Assembly: GCF_000382445.1 (NCBI RefSeq)
Contig: NZ_KB905472.1
Coordinates: 2,873,603 to 2,937,602 of the forward strand
DNA length: 64,000 nt
Source of the DNA: Phocaeicola massiliensis B84634 = Timone 84634 = DSM 17679 = JCM 13223
Lineage (GTDB): Bacteria > Bacteroidota > Bacteroidia > Bacteroidales > Bacteroidaceae
Direction of reading: 5' to 3'
Every line of letters begins with the position of its first letter. Position 1 is the first letter of the stretch. Of this stretch, positions 22,791 through 31,187 are shown one piece after another. The translations under genes and the position numbers were made by a program. The notes beneath the pieces are model-generated. The model did no database searches. It saw only the letters and a program-made list of their open reading frames with translations, and was not told where the DNA came from.

Positions 22791-24983
22791 ATGAAGAAAA
22801 GTTTCTATTTTCTATGTACATTAGCCCTGACCGGGACATTGTTCAGTTGCAATCCCACTGAAAACGAACCGGCGGAAACAGACTACACAAAGTACGTGAA
22901 CACCTTTATCGGAGCTGCCGACAACGGGCATACCTTCCCCGGTGCCTGCCGACCTTTCGGCATGATTCAAACCAGCCCTGTCACCGGCGCAGTGGGCTGG
23001 AGATATTGCTCCGAGTATGTCAACAGTGACTCCATCATCTGGGGATTCACTCAGACACATCTCAACGGAACCGGATGTATGGACTTGGGTGACGTGCTCG
23101 TCATGCCTGTCACCGGAACACGCACCCGTGCCTGGGATGCCTACCGCAGCCGTTTCTCCAAGAAGCTGGAAGCCGCCACACCGGGATATTACACGGTAGA
23201 GCTGACCGAGCCGAACGTGAAAGCGGAACTCACCGCCACTCCCCACGCAGCCTTGCATCGCTACACCTATCACAATGCCGACTCTGCTTCCGTCCTCATC
23301 GACTTGCAACACGGACCGACATGGAACGAAAACCAATATCACTCTCAGGTGAAGGAATGCGAGGTGAACTGGGAAGACGCTCAAACCCTGACCGGGCATG
23401 TGCGCAACAGTGTTTGGGTCAATCAGGATTATTTCTTCGTCATGAAGTTCAACCGACCCGTCACCGACTCCCTCTACCTGCCTATGGGTGAGACCGAAAA
23501 AGGCAAACGCATCATTGCCTCTTTTGACATGCAGCCCGGCGAAGAACTGCTGATGAAAGTCGCTCTCTCCACTACCGGCATAGAAGGCGCCAGGAAGAAT
23601 ATGGAAGCCGAAGTGCCCGCATGGGACTTTGAAGGAGTGAAAAAAACGGCACATGACGATTGGAACAGCTACCTGAGCCGCATCGACGTGACCGGAACAG
23701 AAGACGAGAAAACCAACTTCTACACCTGTTTCTATCATGCATTGATTCAGCCCAATCAGATTTCGGACGTAGACGGCCTGTATCGCAACGCCGCCGACTC
23801 TGTGGTTAAGGCAGGAACGGGAACATTCTATTCCACTTTCTCCTTGTGGGACACCTACCGTGCCGCACATCCGTTCTACACGCTGATGGTTCCCGAAAAG
23901 GTAGACGGCTTTGTCAACTCACTGGTAGAGCAGAGCGAAGTGCAAGGCTTCCTGCCCATCTGGGGATTGTGGGGCAAGGAAACCTATACCATGGTAGGCA
24001 ACCACGGTGTATCCGTCATAGCCGAAGCTTACCGCAAAGGGTTCCGCGGATTTGATGCCGAACGCGCTTTCAACGCCATCAAGCAAACCCAGACCGTATC
24101 GCACAAACAGAAATCCGATTGGGAAACGTACATGAAATACGGTTACTTCCCCACTGATTTGATTAAGACCGAATCTGTTTCTTCTTCCCTCGAATCGGTA
24201 TACGACGATTATGCAGCCGCAGACATGGCTAAACGTATGGGCAAGACAGAAGATGCGGCTTACTTCTCCAAACGTGCGGATTTCTACAAGAATCTGTTTG
24301 ATACGGAAACCCAGTTTATGCGTCCGCGTAATTCGAACGGAACTTGGAAGACTCCGTTCAACCCCAGTCAGGTGGCACACGCCGAAAGTACCGGTGGTGA
24401 CTATACCGAAGGAAATGCCTGGCAATATACTTGGCATGTGCAGCATGATGTTCCGGGACTCATCAGTCTCTTTGGCGGCGAGGAACCTTTCTTGAACAAG
24501 CTTGATTCGCTGTTCACACTCAAACTGGAAACGACTCAGGCAGATGTCACCGGCCTCATCGGACAATATGCCCATGGCAACGAGCCAAGCCACCACATTA
24601 CTTATCTGTATGCGTTGGCAGGACGTCCCGAACGTACGCAGGAGTTGGTTCGTGAAATATTTGATACCCAGTATCACCCCGAGCCCGACGGCCTTTGCGG
24701 TAATGACGATTGCGGACAAATGTCTGCGTGGTATATGTTCTCTGCCATGGGATTCTATCCGGTGGACCCGGTAAGCGGAAACTATGTGTTCGGCGCTCCG
24801 CAAATGCCGAAGATTGTGCTTCATCTGGCAGACGGAAAGACATTTACCGTCATTGCAGACGGCATCTCCAAAGAACATAAATACATTGACAGCATTACGC
24901 TGAACGGTGAGCCTTATACCAAGAACTATATCTCACACGAAGATATATTGAAGGGAGGAACATTGGTGTATAAGATGAAATAA
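22791..24983 (+). CDS. GH92 alpha-mannosidase, lipoprotein
   Basis: A 730-residue calcium-dependent exo-alpha-mannosidase acting on mannose-capped N-glycans. The N-terminus ends in the lipobox TLFSC (Cys20), placing it in the outer membrane or periplasm. Family landmarks are NTFIGAADNGHTFPGACRPF, FSLWDTYRAAHPFYTLM, EGNAWQYTWHVQHD, HGNEPSHHITYLYALAG and GNDDCGQMSAWYMFSAMGF. The full GH92 length is present. The HGNEPSHH region is compatible with an alpha-1,2-type enzyme, but linkage is not proven. It shares a transcript with the PNGase gene and ends at a two-way terminator. Confidence 0.95.
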   Translation: MKKSFYFLCTLALTGTLFSCNPTENEPAETDYTKYVNTFIGAADNGHTFPGACRPFGMIQTSPVTGAVGWRYCSEYVNSDSIIWGFTQTHLNGTGCMDLGDVLVMPVTGTRTRAWDAYRSRFSKKLEAATPGYYTVELTEPNVKAELTATPHAALHRYTYHNADSASVLIDLQHGPTWNENQYHSQVKECEVNWEDAQTLTGHVRNSVWVNQDYFFVMKFNRPVTDSLYLPMGETEKGKRIIASFDMQPGEELLMKVALSTTGIEGARKNMEAEVPAWDFEGVKKTAHDDWNSYLSRIDVTGTEDEKTNFYTCFYHALIQPNQISDVDGLYRNAADSVVKAGTGTFYSTFSLWDTYRAAHPFYTLMVPEKVDGFVNSLVEQSEVQGFLPIWGLWGKETYTMVGNHGVSVIAEAYRKGFRGFDAERAFNAIKQTQTVSHKQKSDWETYMKYGYFPTDLIKTESVSSSLESVYDDYAAADMAKRMGKTEDAAYFSKRADFYKNLFDTETQFMRPRNSNGTWKTPFNPSQVAHAESTGGDYTEGNAWQYTWHVQHDVPGLISLFGGEEPFLNKLDSLFTLKLETTQADVTGLIGQYAHGNEPSHHITYLYALAGRPERTQELVREIFDTQYHPEPDGLCGNDDCGQMSAWYMFSAMGFYPVDPVSGNYVFGAPQMPKIVLHLADGKTFTVIADGISKEHKYIDSITLNGEPYTKNYISHEDILKGGTLVYKMK

Positions 24984-25010
24984 TGGTATTACAAACCTCT
25001 CCAAGAAGAC

Positions 25011-25052
25011 AAAAAAAGAGAGTAGTCCATCACGGATTACTCTCTTTTCTTT
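25011..25052. terminator. Bidirectional terminator between GH92 and susD
   Basis: AAAGAGAGTAGTCC pairs with GGATTACTCTCTTT (one mismatch) around a short loop. An A-run lies on the left and TTTTCTTT on the right, so it can stop transcription from both converging genes. Confidence 0.8.
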
Positions 25053-25105
25053 AAGAATCAACAGTGGAATTACTCCACCTAATCGGTCATATTACTATCT
25101 TTCGT

Positions 25106-27118
25106 TTATTCTATAGCAGTACCGTTGATCGTTGTCGGCCAATACGGATTTTGATAGAGAACAGAAGTTTCTACATTTTCATCCGGCGACAACAGTTCTA
25201 TTTCACGGATAGGCAACGGTGATAAATAGTTTGCCTTGGCCCAAGTATATCCGTCATATACAGGGTTGTTGTCTTTCATGACAGAGTAAGGACGCAAGTA
25301 TTTGAAAGAAGGATCAGAAATATTAGAACCTTCAGAACCGGTATATCTGTATTCTATTTCAGCACCGTTTTCGTCTTTGTTAGCTACTTTATAGAGCTCG
25401 TCCCAGAAATTACATCCTTCCGGAATGAACTTCTTCGACAACATGTCATCCATAGCACGCCAACGTATCAGGTCATTATAACGCATATCTTCACCGATAA
25501 ATTCACAACGACGTTCACGTCGGATGTTCAACAGAGTAGCATCTACTGTTTCATCACCCGATTTTTTAGCCCAGTCTGTTTCCTTGTTCATATCTGTTGC
25601 AGCAATGGTCTTGTTGAAATCAGGATCCACACCTGCACGTTCACGGACAGCTCTCCAATAGTTGGCAGCTTTACCATCTATTCTTCCGTTTTTCAAATAA
25701 TAAGCTTCCATATAGTTCAGATAAGCCTCTACACCACGGAAGATGATACAACCTGTAGTTGATTCAGCTTTACCCCATACATTCTGTGTAAGGTCGAAGC
25801 TGGCATATTTACGAAGACGATAGCCGGTGCGGTCTTGCATTTCCTGACGGTTTGATACTGGGTGCGGCATGAAATATTGAACTGTACCTGCTGTTTGCTG
25901 TGAATGAACAGGCAAGAAATTGCTTTCACTGAACACAAACAATTGCAAGCGGTCGTCACGGTTGGTTTTTACATCATCCAATGTCTTATCACCCATGTAT
26001 GGAGCTGAAGTTGTAGCTGCATACCAAGGCATACCATCTTTCATAAGGAAGCTTTCCACATAAGTTTTCAGCAAACCGTTGTTGCTTCCTGACTGCACCC
26101 ATGCAGGTGCTCCGTGAGTAATGGAGTAACTTCCGGTTTTAGCATACGATCTCCAAAGCAATACTTCCGAGTTTTTGCTCAGGTCAAGTGAAGCGAACAT
26201 CTCAAAATAAGGATTCCATCCTGAAGTAGTGCTGATAGTTTCCGGATCAGCTACTCCTGTGTTTTGAGTCAAGGTGACTTTGTCGGCAACTTGTTCAGCT
26301 GCTTCCAAAGCCTGAGTCAGGAAGAAATCTACTTCTTTGTCTACATCCAAAGTGAAATTAGGATGCACTTTCTTTCCCGGCCAATTTGCATCACCCGGTA
26401 CACGGCCTGTACCTTTATGGTATTTTTCAAACGTTGCTTCGTAAAGAGCGACACGTGACTTTACCAGCAAAGCAGTCTCCTTATTAATACGGTTGTTGGA
26501 AGCAAATCCCCAACCTTTCAACATACTGATAGCTTTATCCAAGTCTTCCAAAATAAAGCGGGCTACCAAGTTACGGGGTTGACGTACCGATTTTTCCATC
26601 AGCACTGCCTTATCATCAGGAAGTACCTCGGTAATGATAGGATAATCACCGAACTTACGTAAATAACTAAAGTATATCCATGCACGCATGAAATGCATTT
26701 CGCCAATGTAATGTTCTATGTCGGCAGCACTACCCGAAACCTGGCCGGCTTCGTATTTAGGAACTGCGTTTTCAAAGAAATAATTACAATAACGGATATC
26801 ATTGAAAGACCATCCCCCACCTGATTGAGGAACTTTCCATGCTCCTTTTTCATACAATGTTGAATTATAGCCCCCGGATACAGCATTATCCGTTCCTCCG
26901 TCACCATTACCTATTCCCATACCATATCCGGCATGGCTTGAAAACCAGTTGTTATATTTGGCAATAGAATAAGCTTCAAAATGGTCAGTTGTACTAAAAT
27001 AAACTTCCGGTGTTACCGATGACAGAGGCTCCCTGTCCAAGAAATCATTGCAAGAAGAAAGAATTATTGTTCCTCCTGCCAAGGCACAAGCCTGAAATAA
27101 TATATTTTTAAGTTTCAT
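25106..27118 (-). CDS. SusD-like surface glycan-binding lipoprotein
   Basis: A 670-residue RagB/SusD lipoprotein that would cap the SusC transporter and bind glycan at the cell surface. The lipobox TIILSSC gives Cys23, followed by NDFLDREPLSSVTPEVYF, typical of SusD. The TPR-like helical region includes HYIGEMHFMRAWIYFSYLRKFGDYP, and the C-terminal part carries NIRRERRCEFIGEDMRYND and SPLPIREIELL. It is longer than many SusD proteins (500-600), with the excess in mid-protein loops. It starts 15 bases after susC on the same strand. Confidence 0.95.
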   Translation of the reverse strand: MKLKNILFQACALAGGTIILSSCNDFLDREPLSSVTPEVYFSTTDHFEAYSIAKYNNWFSSHAGYGMGIGNGDGGTDNAVSGGYNSTLYEKGAWKVPQSGGGWSFNDIRYCNYFFENAVPKYEAGQVSGSAADIEHYIGEMHFMRAWIYFSYLRKFGDYPIITEVLPDDKAVLMEKSVRQPRNLVARFILEDLDKAISMLKGWGFASNNRINKETALLVKSRVALYEATFEKYHKGTGRVPGDANWPGKKVHPNFTLDVDKEVDFFLTQALEAAEQVADKVTLTQNTGVADPETISTTSGWNPYFEMFASLDLSKNSEVLLWRSYAKTGSYSITHGAPAWVQSGSNNGLLKTYVESFLMKDGMPWYAATTSAPYMGDKTLDDVKTNRDDRLQLFVFSESNFLPVHSQQTAGTVQYFMPHPVSNRQEMQDRTGYRLRKYASFDLTQNVWGKAESTTGCIIFRGVEAYLNYMEAYYLKNGRIDGKAANYWRAVRERAGVDPDFNKTIAATDMNKETDWAKKSGDETVDATLLNIRRERRCEFIGEDMRYNDLIRWRAMDDMLSKKFIPEGCNFWDELYKVANKDENGAEIEYRYTGSEGSNISDPSFKYLRPYSVMKDNNPVYDGYTWAKANYLSPLPIREIELLSPDENVETSVLYQNPYWPTTINGTAIE

Positions 27119-27133
27119 AGTTCTTAATCTTTT

Positions 27134-30100
27134 TTAGAAGTTGACATTTACACCCAATGAAATAACTTTTTGCAACGGATAGAGTTTTCCGGGACCTGTT
27201 CCGGCCAAACTTCCTGTAGCTTCAGGATCGAAGATATCCGACAGACTGGTAAAGGTCAGCAAATTGTCGGCAGATACATAAAAACGTACCGATGACATAC
27301 CGGCATTCTTAATCCATGCTTCCGGCAGAGAATATCCCAACTGGATGTTTTTCATACGTATATAAGCACCATTTTGTATATAACGGGTCTGCACTTGTGC
27401 GTTACGTCCACCATCAAAATTTACTTTCGGATAGTAAGCATCCAAATTAGCTCCCAAGGGGTCTCCTTCAGGACGCCAGAAGTCCCAATGTTCAACAAAA
27501 CCGGTAGACTGCCATTCGTTTCCTTGTGCATTGGCTCCCCAGAAATAACATCCGTCCAACCACAAATCGCGTTTGGCTACACCTTGGAAGAACACGCGGA
27601 AATCCCAACCTTTCCATGCCGCATCCAGTGTCAAACCGAATTTATAGCGCGGAGTATTATTACCGATAATGCGATAGTCACCTGTATCTCCCAGTTTATT
27701 GCTTCCGTTATCTATTTTTCCGTTTCCATCAAGGTCAGCATACATAATATCACCTGCACCCCAGTTACTTCCCAGTGTAGATTGGTCTACCTTTGCCAAA
27801 TGTGCATCCATTTCTTCCTGACTTTGAGCAATGCCAATAGTGGTCAATCCCCAAATATCTCCCAACATTCTGCCTTTGTAGTATTGGCTGACATTCATAC
27901 TTTCATTAGGGTAACGGGTAATCTTCTGCTGGTCATCTGACAAAAGAGCTTTGATACCGTATTTCACACCACCTATTTGATCTCTCCATCCGATTTCAAG
28001 TTCAAAACCGTAAGATTTCATATCACAGTTGTTGATTTTAGGAACGGTAGTACCTAGTGCAGATGATAATTCCGGGGCCGGGCCAATCATGTCTTTTGTA
28101 TGACGAACGAAATAATCAAACGAACCTGTCAAGCGGTTATTGAATGCTCCCCAGTCCAAACCAATATCCCATGTTTCAATAGTTTCCCATGTTTTCAACA
28201 GGCTGACCATACCCGGATTGTAAGAGTAATTAGGGCGTACTCCGTTAACCAACCATCCGTAGTTGCTACCCGTAGGCATAGTCTGATAGAAAGGATACCA
28301 AGCATCATTAGTATTCGTATTTCCCAACTGTCCCCATGATGCTCTCAACTTCAATGTGTTGATCTTTGTCTTTTCTCCAAACTTTTGGAAGAACTCTTCA
28401 TTGGCAATGTTCCAACCAGCTGAGAATGATGGGAAGAATCCCCAACGTTCGTCACCTACAAAACGTGATGAACCATCATAACGTCCGTTGGCTTCAAACA
28501 TATAACGGTCTTTGTAACTCCAGTTGATACGAGCAAAGAAACCGGCTACAGAAGTATGATTATAACCACCGTAAGCTTGCGGATCATCCGTTGCCGTATC
28601 AATAGTAGGTACATCGGGACTAATCAAATTATTCTTTATAGCTTCAATACTGCGGTTCTTGTAAAGCTCGGCATTGAAACCTGCCATTACCTTAAAGTAA
28701 TGTCCATTGTCAAATTGCTTAAAGTAGTCAGAATAAATATTAGTGGTATAATAATTTTCTTTCCACGAATACTCATCTACACGTGAAGAACCGGCTGAAT
28801 AAGAACCGTATCCCATATCCCATACTGTGTAATACGGGTCTCCATTAACATCATAAGCATGTACAGGCAATACTTCCCAATGCTGATACTGAGTAGTGGT
28901 ACGCACACTTCCTTCCAAGTTGATGCGCCAATTCTTAATAGGCTCGATAACTACATGCAACTGGTTGGTATAATAGTCTTTCTGACTATTCTGCTCACCA
29001 CCGTTTTCCATTTGTTCTATTTCACCTTCGTCCATAGGGAATCCATTGGGGTCATAAGCGGGATGTACCGGCCATTTACGTGCCAAGTTATGGAAGAAGC
29101 TGCTAGTCAAGTAAGTCGGTCGTTGAAAATCTTCACGAGTCCATTTGCTGTTTAAGGTCACTTTCAACCAATCAGTGATATTTGCTGTGATTTTGCTGTT
29201 CAGCGTATAGCGTTGAAATTTATCAGTACCGTGGCGCAATAAACCTTTCTGGTCCAAGAAGCTGCCGCTCAATACATACTGAAGTTTTTCCGTACCCCCG
29301 CTAATGCTCAAGTTATGCTCCTGCGAAGGAACCCAATTGTCATAAAACTCACCGAACCAGTCGGTATTACCGTTGGCGTTGGCCCATTTCTGCCAAATAC
29401 CTGAACCATTGTCTACGGTAGTAGCTGTCAATGTACCTTCTTGATAAGCTTTGATACGTTCCATCACTGCCGGACTGAAAATATCTCCACCACCACGGTT
29501 GGATGAAGCACGGTTGAAATATTGTGCAAAAGTATAAGAATCCATCAGTTCAGGGATTCCAATAGCATCATTGAAACGCACGTTTCCAGAGTAATTGACA
29601 TTGGTTTTACCACTTTTACCGCTTTTCGTTGTTACCAAGATAACACCGAACGAAGCTCTGGCACCATAAATAGAAGCCGATGCAGCATCTTTCAATACTG
29701 ATACAGATTCAATGTCATTAGGGTTTACAGTATTCAAATTTCCCTCAATACCATCAATCAACACCAGCGGAGAAGATCCGGAACCATCACCGATAGTACC
29801 TGTACCACGGATATTGATGTTCATTTCGCCGTCCAGCGAACCACCCGAGTTACCTACTGTCAAGTTCAAACCAGGAATAACACCCTGCAATGCTTGCGAC
29901 ACGTTTTGCACCGGACGGGCAGCAATAACCTTGGAATCCACCATTCCCACGGCACCGGTTACATTCACTTTCTTCTGTGTACCATAACCCACAACCACTA
30001 CTTCGTCCAGTGTTTGAGTATCATCTTTCAAAGTGACATTGACAGGTTTTCCATCCCAAACGATTTCTTGACTGATATAACCTACAAATGAAATAACAAT

Positions 30101-30358
30101 AACGTCCCCCTTCTTCACATTAGATAAAGAGAAGTCACCATCAATTCCGGTGATTGTTCCGTTAGTAGTACCTTTTACTACTACTGAAGCTCCAATGACG
30201 GTCTCACCGGTTGCATCTTTTACGATACCGGTACAAGCTCCGTCTTGCTGTGCAATTTTCACATCGGTTATGCCGGGATTGCTAACCGCATACGCTGCTC
30301 CGGTAGAGGCTCCCATTAGGAACAGCATCATACTGACTGATTTTAGTCGTTTTAACAT
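27134..30358 (-). CDS. SusC-like TonB-dependent transporter
   Basis: A 1074-residue outer-membrane importer. The frame opens at 30391, but MLKRLKSVSMMLFLMGAST at 30358 is chosen because the same start and signal peptide occur in the paralogue at 30937. An N-terminal carboxypeptidase-regulatory-like domain (about 40-115) is followed by the TonB box region DEVVVVGYGTQKKVNVTGAV, a plug with VLIDGIEG and SVLKDAASASIYGARASFG, and a beta barrel ending in ISLGVNVNF. It pairs with the SusD gene 15 bases downstream. The first 83 or so residues are identical to those of the divergent paralogue. Confidence 0.95.
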   Translation of the reverse strand: MLKRLKSVSMMLFLMGASTGAAYAVSNPGITDVKIAQQDGACTGIVKDATGETVIGASVVVKGTTNGTITGIDGDFSLSNVKKGDVIVISFVGYISQEIVWDGKPVNVTLKDDTQTLDEVVVVGYGTQKKVNVTGAVGMVDSKVIAARPVQNVSQALQGVIPGLNLTVGNSGGSLDGEMNINIRGTGTIGDGSGSSPLVLIDGIEGNLNTVNPNDIESVSVLKDAASASIYGARASFGVILVTTKSGKSGKTNVNYSGNVRFNDAIGIPELMDSYTFAQYFNRASSNRGGGDIFSPAVMERIKAYQEGTLTATTVDNGSGIWQKWANANGNTDWFGEFYDNWVPSQEHNLSISGGTEKLQYVLSGSFLDQKGLLRHGTDKFQRYTLNSKITANITDWLKVTLNSKWTREDFQRPTYLTSSFFHNLARKWPVHPAYDPNGFPMDEGEIEQMENGGEQNSQKDYYTNQLHVVIEPIKNWRINLEGSVRTTTQYQHWEVLPVHAYDVNGDPYYTVWDMGYGSYSAGSSRVDEYSWKENYYTTNIYSDYFKQFDNGHYFKVMAGFNAELYKNRSIEAIKNNLISPDVPTIDTATDDPQAYGGYNHTSVAGFFARINWSYKDRYMFEANGRYDGSSRFVGDERWGFFPSFSAGWNIANEEFFQKFGEKTKINTLKLRASWGQLGNTNTNDAWYPFYQTMPTGSNYGWLVNGVRPNYSYNPGMVSLLKTWETIETWDIGLDWGAFNNRLTGSFDYFVRHTKDMIGPAPELSSALGTTVPKINNCDMKSYGFELEIGWRDQIGGVKYGIKALLSDDQQKITRYPNESMNVSQYYKGRMLGDIWGLTTIGIAQSQEEMDAHLAKVDQSTLGSNWGAGDIMYADLDGNGKIDNGSNKLGDTGDYRIIGNNTPRYKFGLTLDAAWKGWDFRVFFQGVAKRDLWLDGCYFWGANAQGNEWQSTGFVEHWDFWRPEGDPLGANLDAYYPKVNFDGGRNAQVQTRYIQNGAYIRMKNIQLGYSLPEAWIKNAGMSSVRFYVSADNLLTFTSLSDIFDPEATGSLAGTGPGKLYPLQKVISLGVNVNF

Positions 30359-30386
30359 AGCTGTGATTTTTAAGTGTTTATTGAAA
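30108..30386 (-). repeat. Inverted repeat, arm 1 (susC 5' end)
   Basis: This 279-base segment covers the leader, start codon and first 83 or so codons of the minus-strand susC. It is repeated in opposite orientation at 30909-31187 with only isolated mismatches seen (for example TTTATCT against TTTGTCT). Similarity stops abruptly after the shared GTGAAGAAGGG. Confidence 0.85.
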
Positions 30387-30410
30387 ATCAATTAAATGCT
30401 TTTACCATAA

Positions 30411-30425
30411 AGTTCTTTCAGAACT
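30411..30425 (-). promoter_or_regulatory. Leader palindrome of minus-strand susC
   Basis: AGTTCT-TTC-AGAACT on the plus strand (its complement on the minus strand) is a six-bp hairpin 53 bases before the start. The same palindrome at nearly the same distance precedes the divergent susC (30871-30885), although the 20-30 bases between palindrome and start region differ. It could be an operator or a 5'-UTR structure. Confidence 0.5.
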
Positions 30426-30456
30426 ATGCTTTTCAATATAATTTAGATTAACGATG

Positions 30457-30464
30457 CAAATATA
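30457..30464 (-). promoter_or_regulatory. Candidate -7 box of minus-strand susC
   Basis: Reads TATATTTG on the minus strand, 99 bases before the start, giving a leader of about 90 bases that contains the 30411 palindrome. The remaining spacer between the two susC genes (30465-30834) is AT-rich with no coding potential seen. Confidence 0.5.
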
Positions 30465-30870
30465 TAATAATTTTAAAGAATGTGGGTTTCGAATAAAAAA
30501 TATTTTGCTCAACAGACCGTTTTTTAACAAAGGTGCATTCCAAAGTCTTATGCTACAGAAGTTAAATTAATGTTTATTTCTGAATTAAAACCTCTCTAAA
30601 TCTTAAAAATATGGTTCTATGAGGAAAACTTATAGACTCATAAGTAGAAACGCAGTAGAACATTTTTGATATCAACAATGATTTTCGGATACAAAATATA
30701 ATTGCCAAATTTTATTTATCTATTTCACAATGGGGGCAAGTTAATAAAGTAGGTAGAAAAGAAGTAGAATTATATATATAAATTCATTGTTTACTCTCCT
30801 TGAACGCCTACTTACGGCTTTTTACATGATTTCTTATCTTGCTTATATACAAACATTTATGATGAAGCAT

Positions 30871-30885
30871 AGTTCTGAAAGAACT
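30871..30885 (+). promoter_or_regulatory. Leader palindrome of plus-strand susC
   Basis: AGTTCT-GAA-AGAACT, 52 bases before the ATG at 30937, is the counterpart of 30411-30425. A weak -7-like TATCTTG stands at 30835-30841, which would give the same leader length as in the partner gene. Confidence 0.45.
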
Positions 30886-30908
30886 TGATAATGTTGGTTA
30901 TTAATAAG

Positions 30909-31187
30909 TTTCAATAAACACTTAAAAATCACAGCTATGTTAAAACGACTAAAATCAGTCAGTATGATGCTGTTCCTAATGGGAGCCTCTACCGGAGCAG
31001 CGTATGCGGTTAGCAATCCCGGCATAACCGATGTGAAAATTGCACAGCAAGACGGAGCTTGTACCGGTATCGTAAAGGATGCAACCGGTGAGACCGTCAT
31101 TGGAGCTTCAGTAGTAGTAAAAGGTACTACTAACGGAACAATCACCGGAATTGATGGTGACTTCTCTTTGTCTAATGTGAAGAAGGG
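30909..31187 (+). repeat. Inverted repeat, arm 2 (susC 5' end)
   Basis: Counterpart of 30108-30386: leader from TTTCAATAAACAC, start codon, signal peptide and the regulatory-like domain start. The arms have equal length (279) and enclose a 522-base spacer holding both promoters. Confidence 0.85.
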
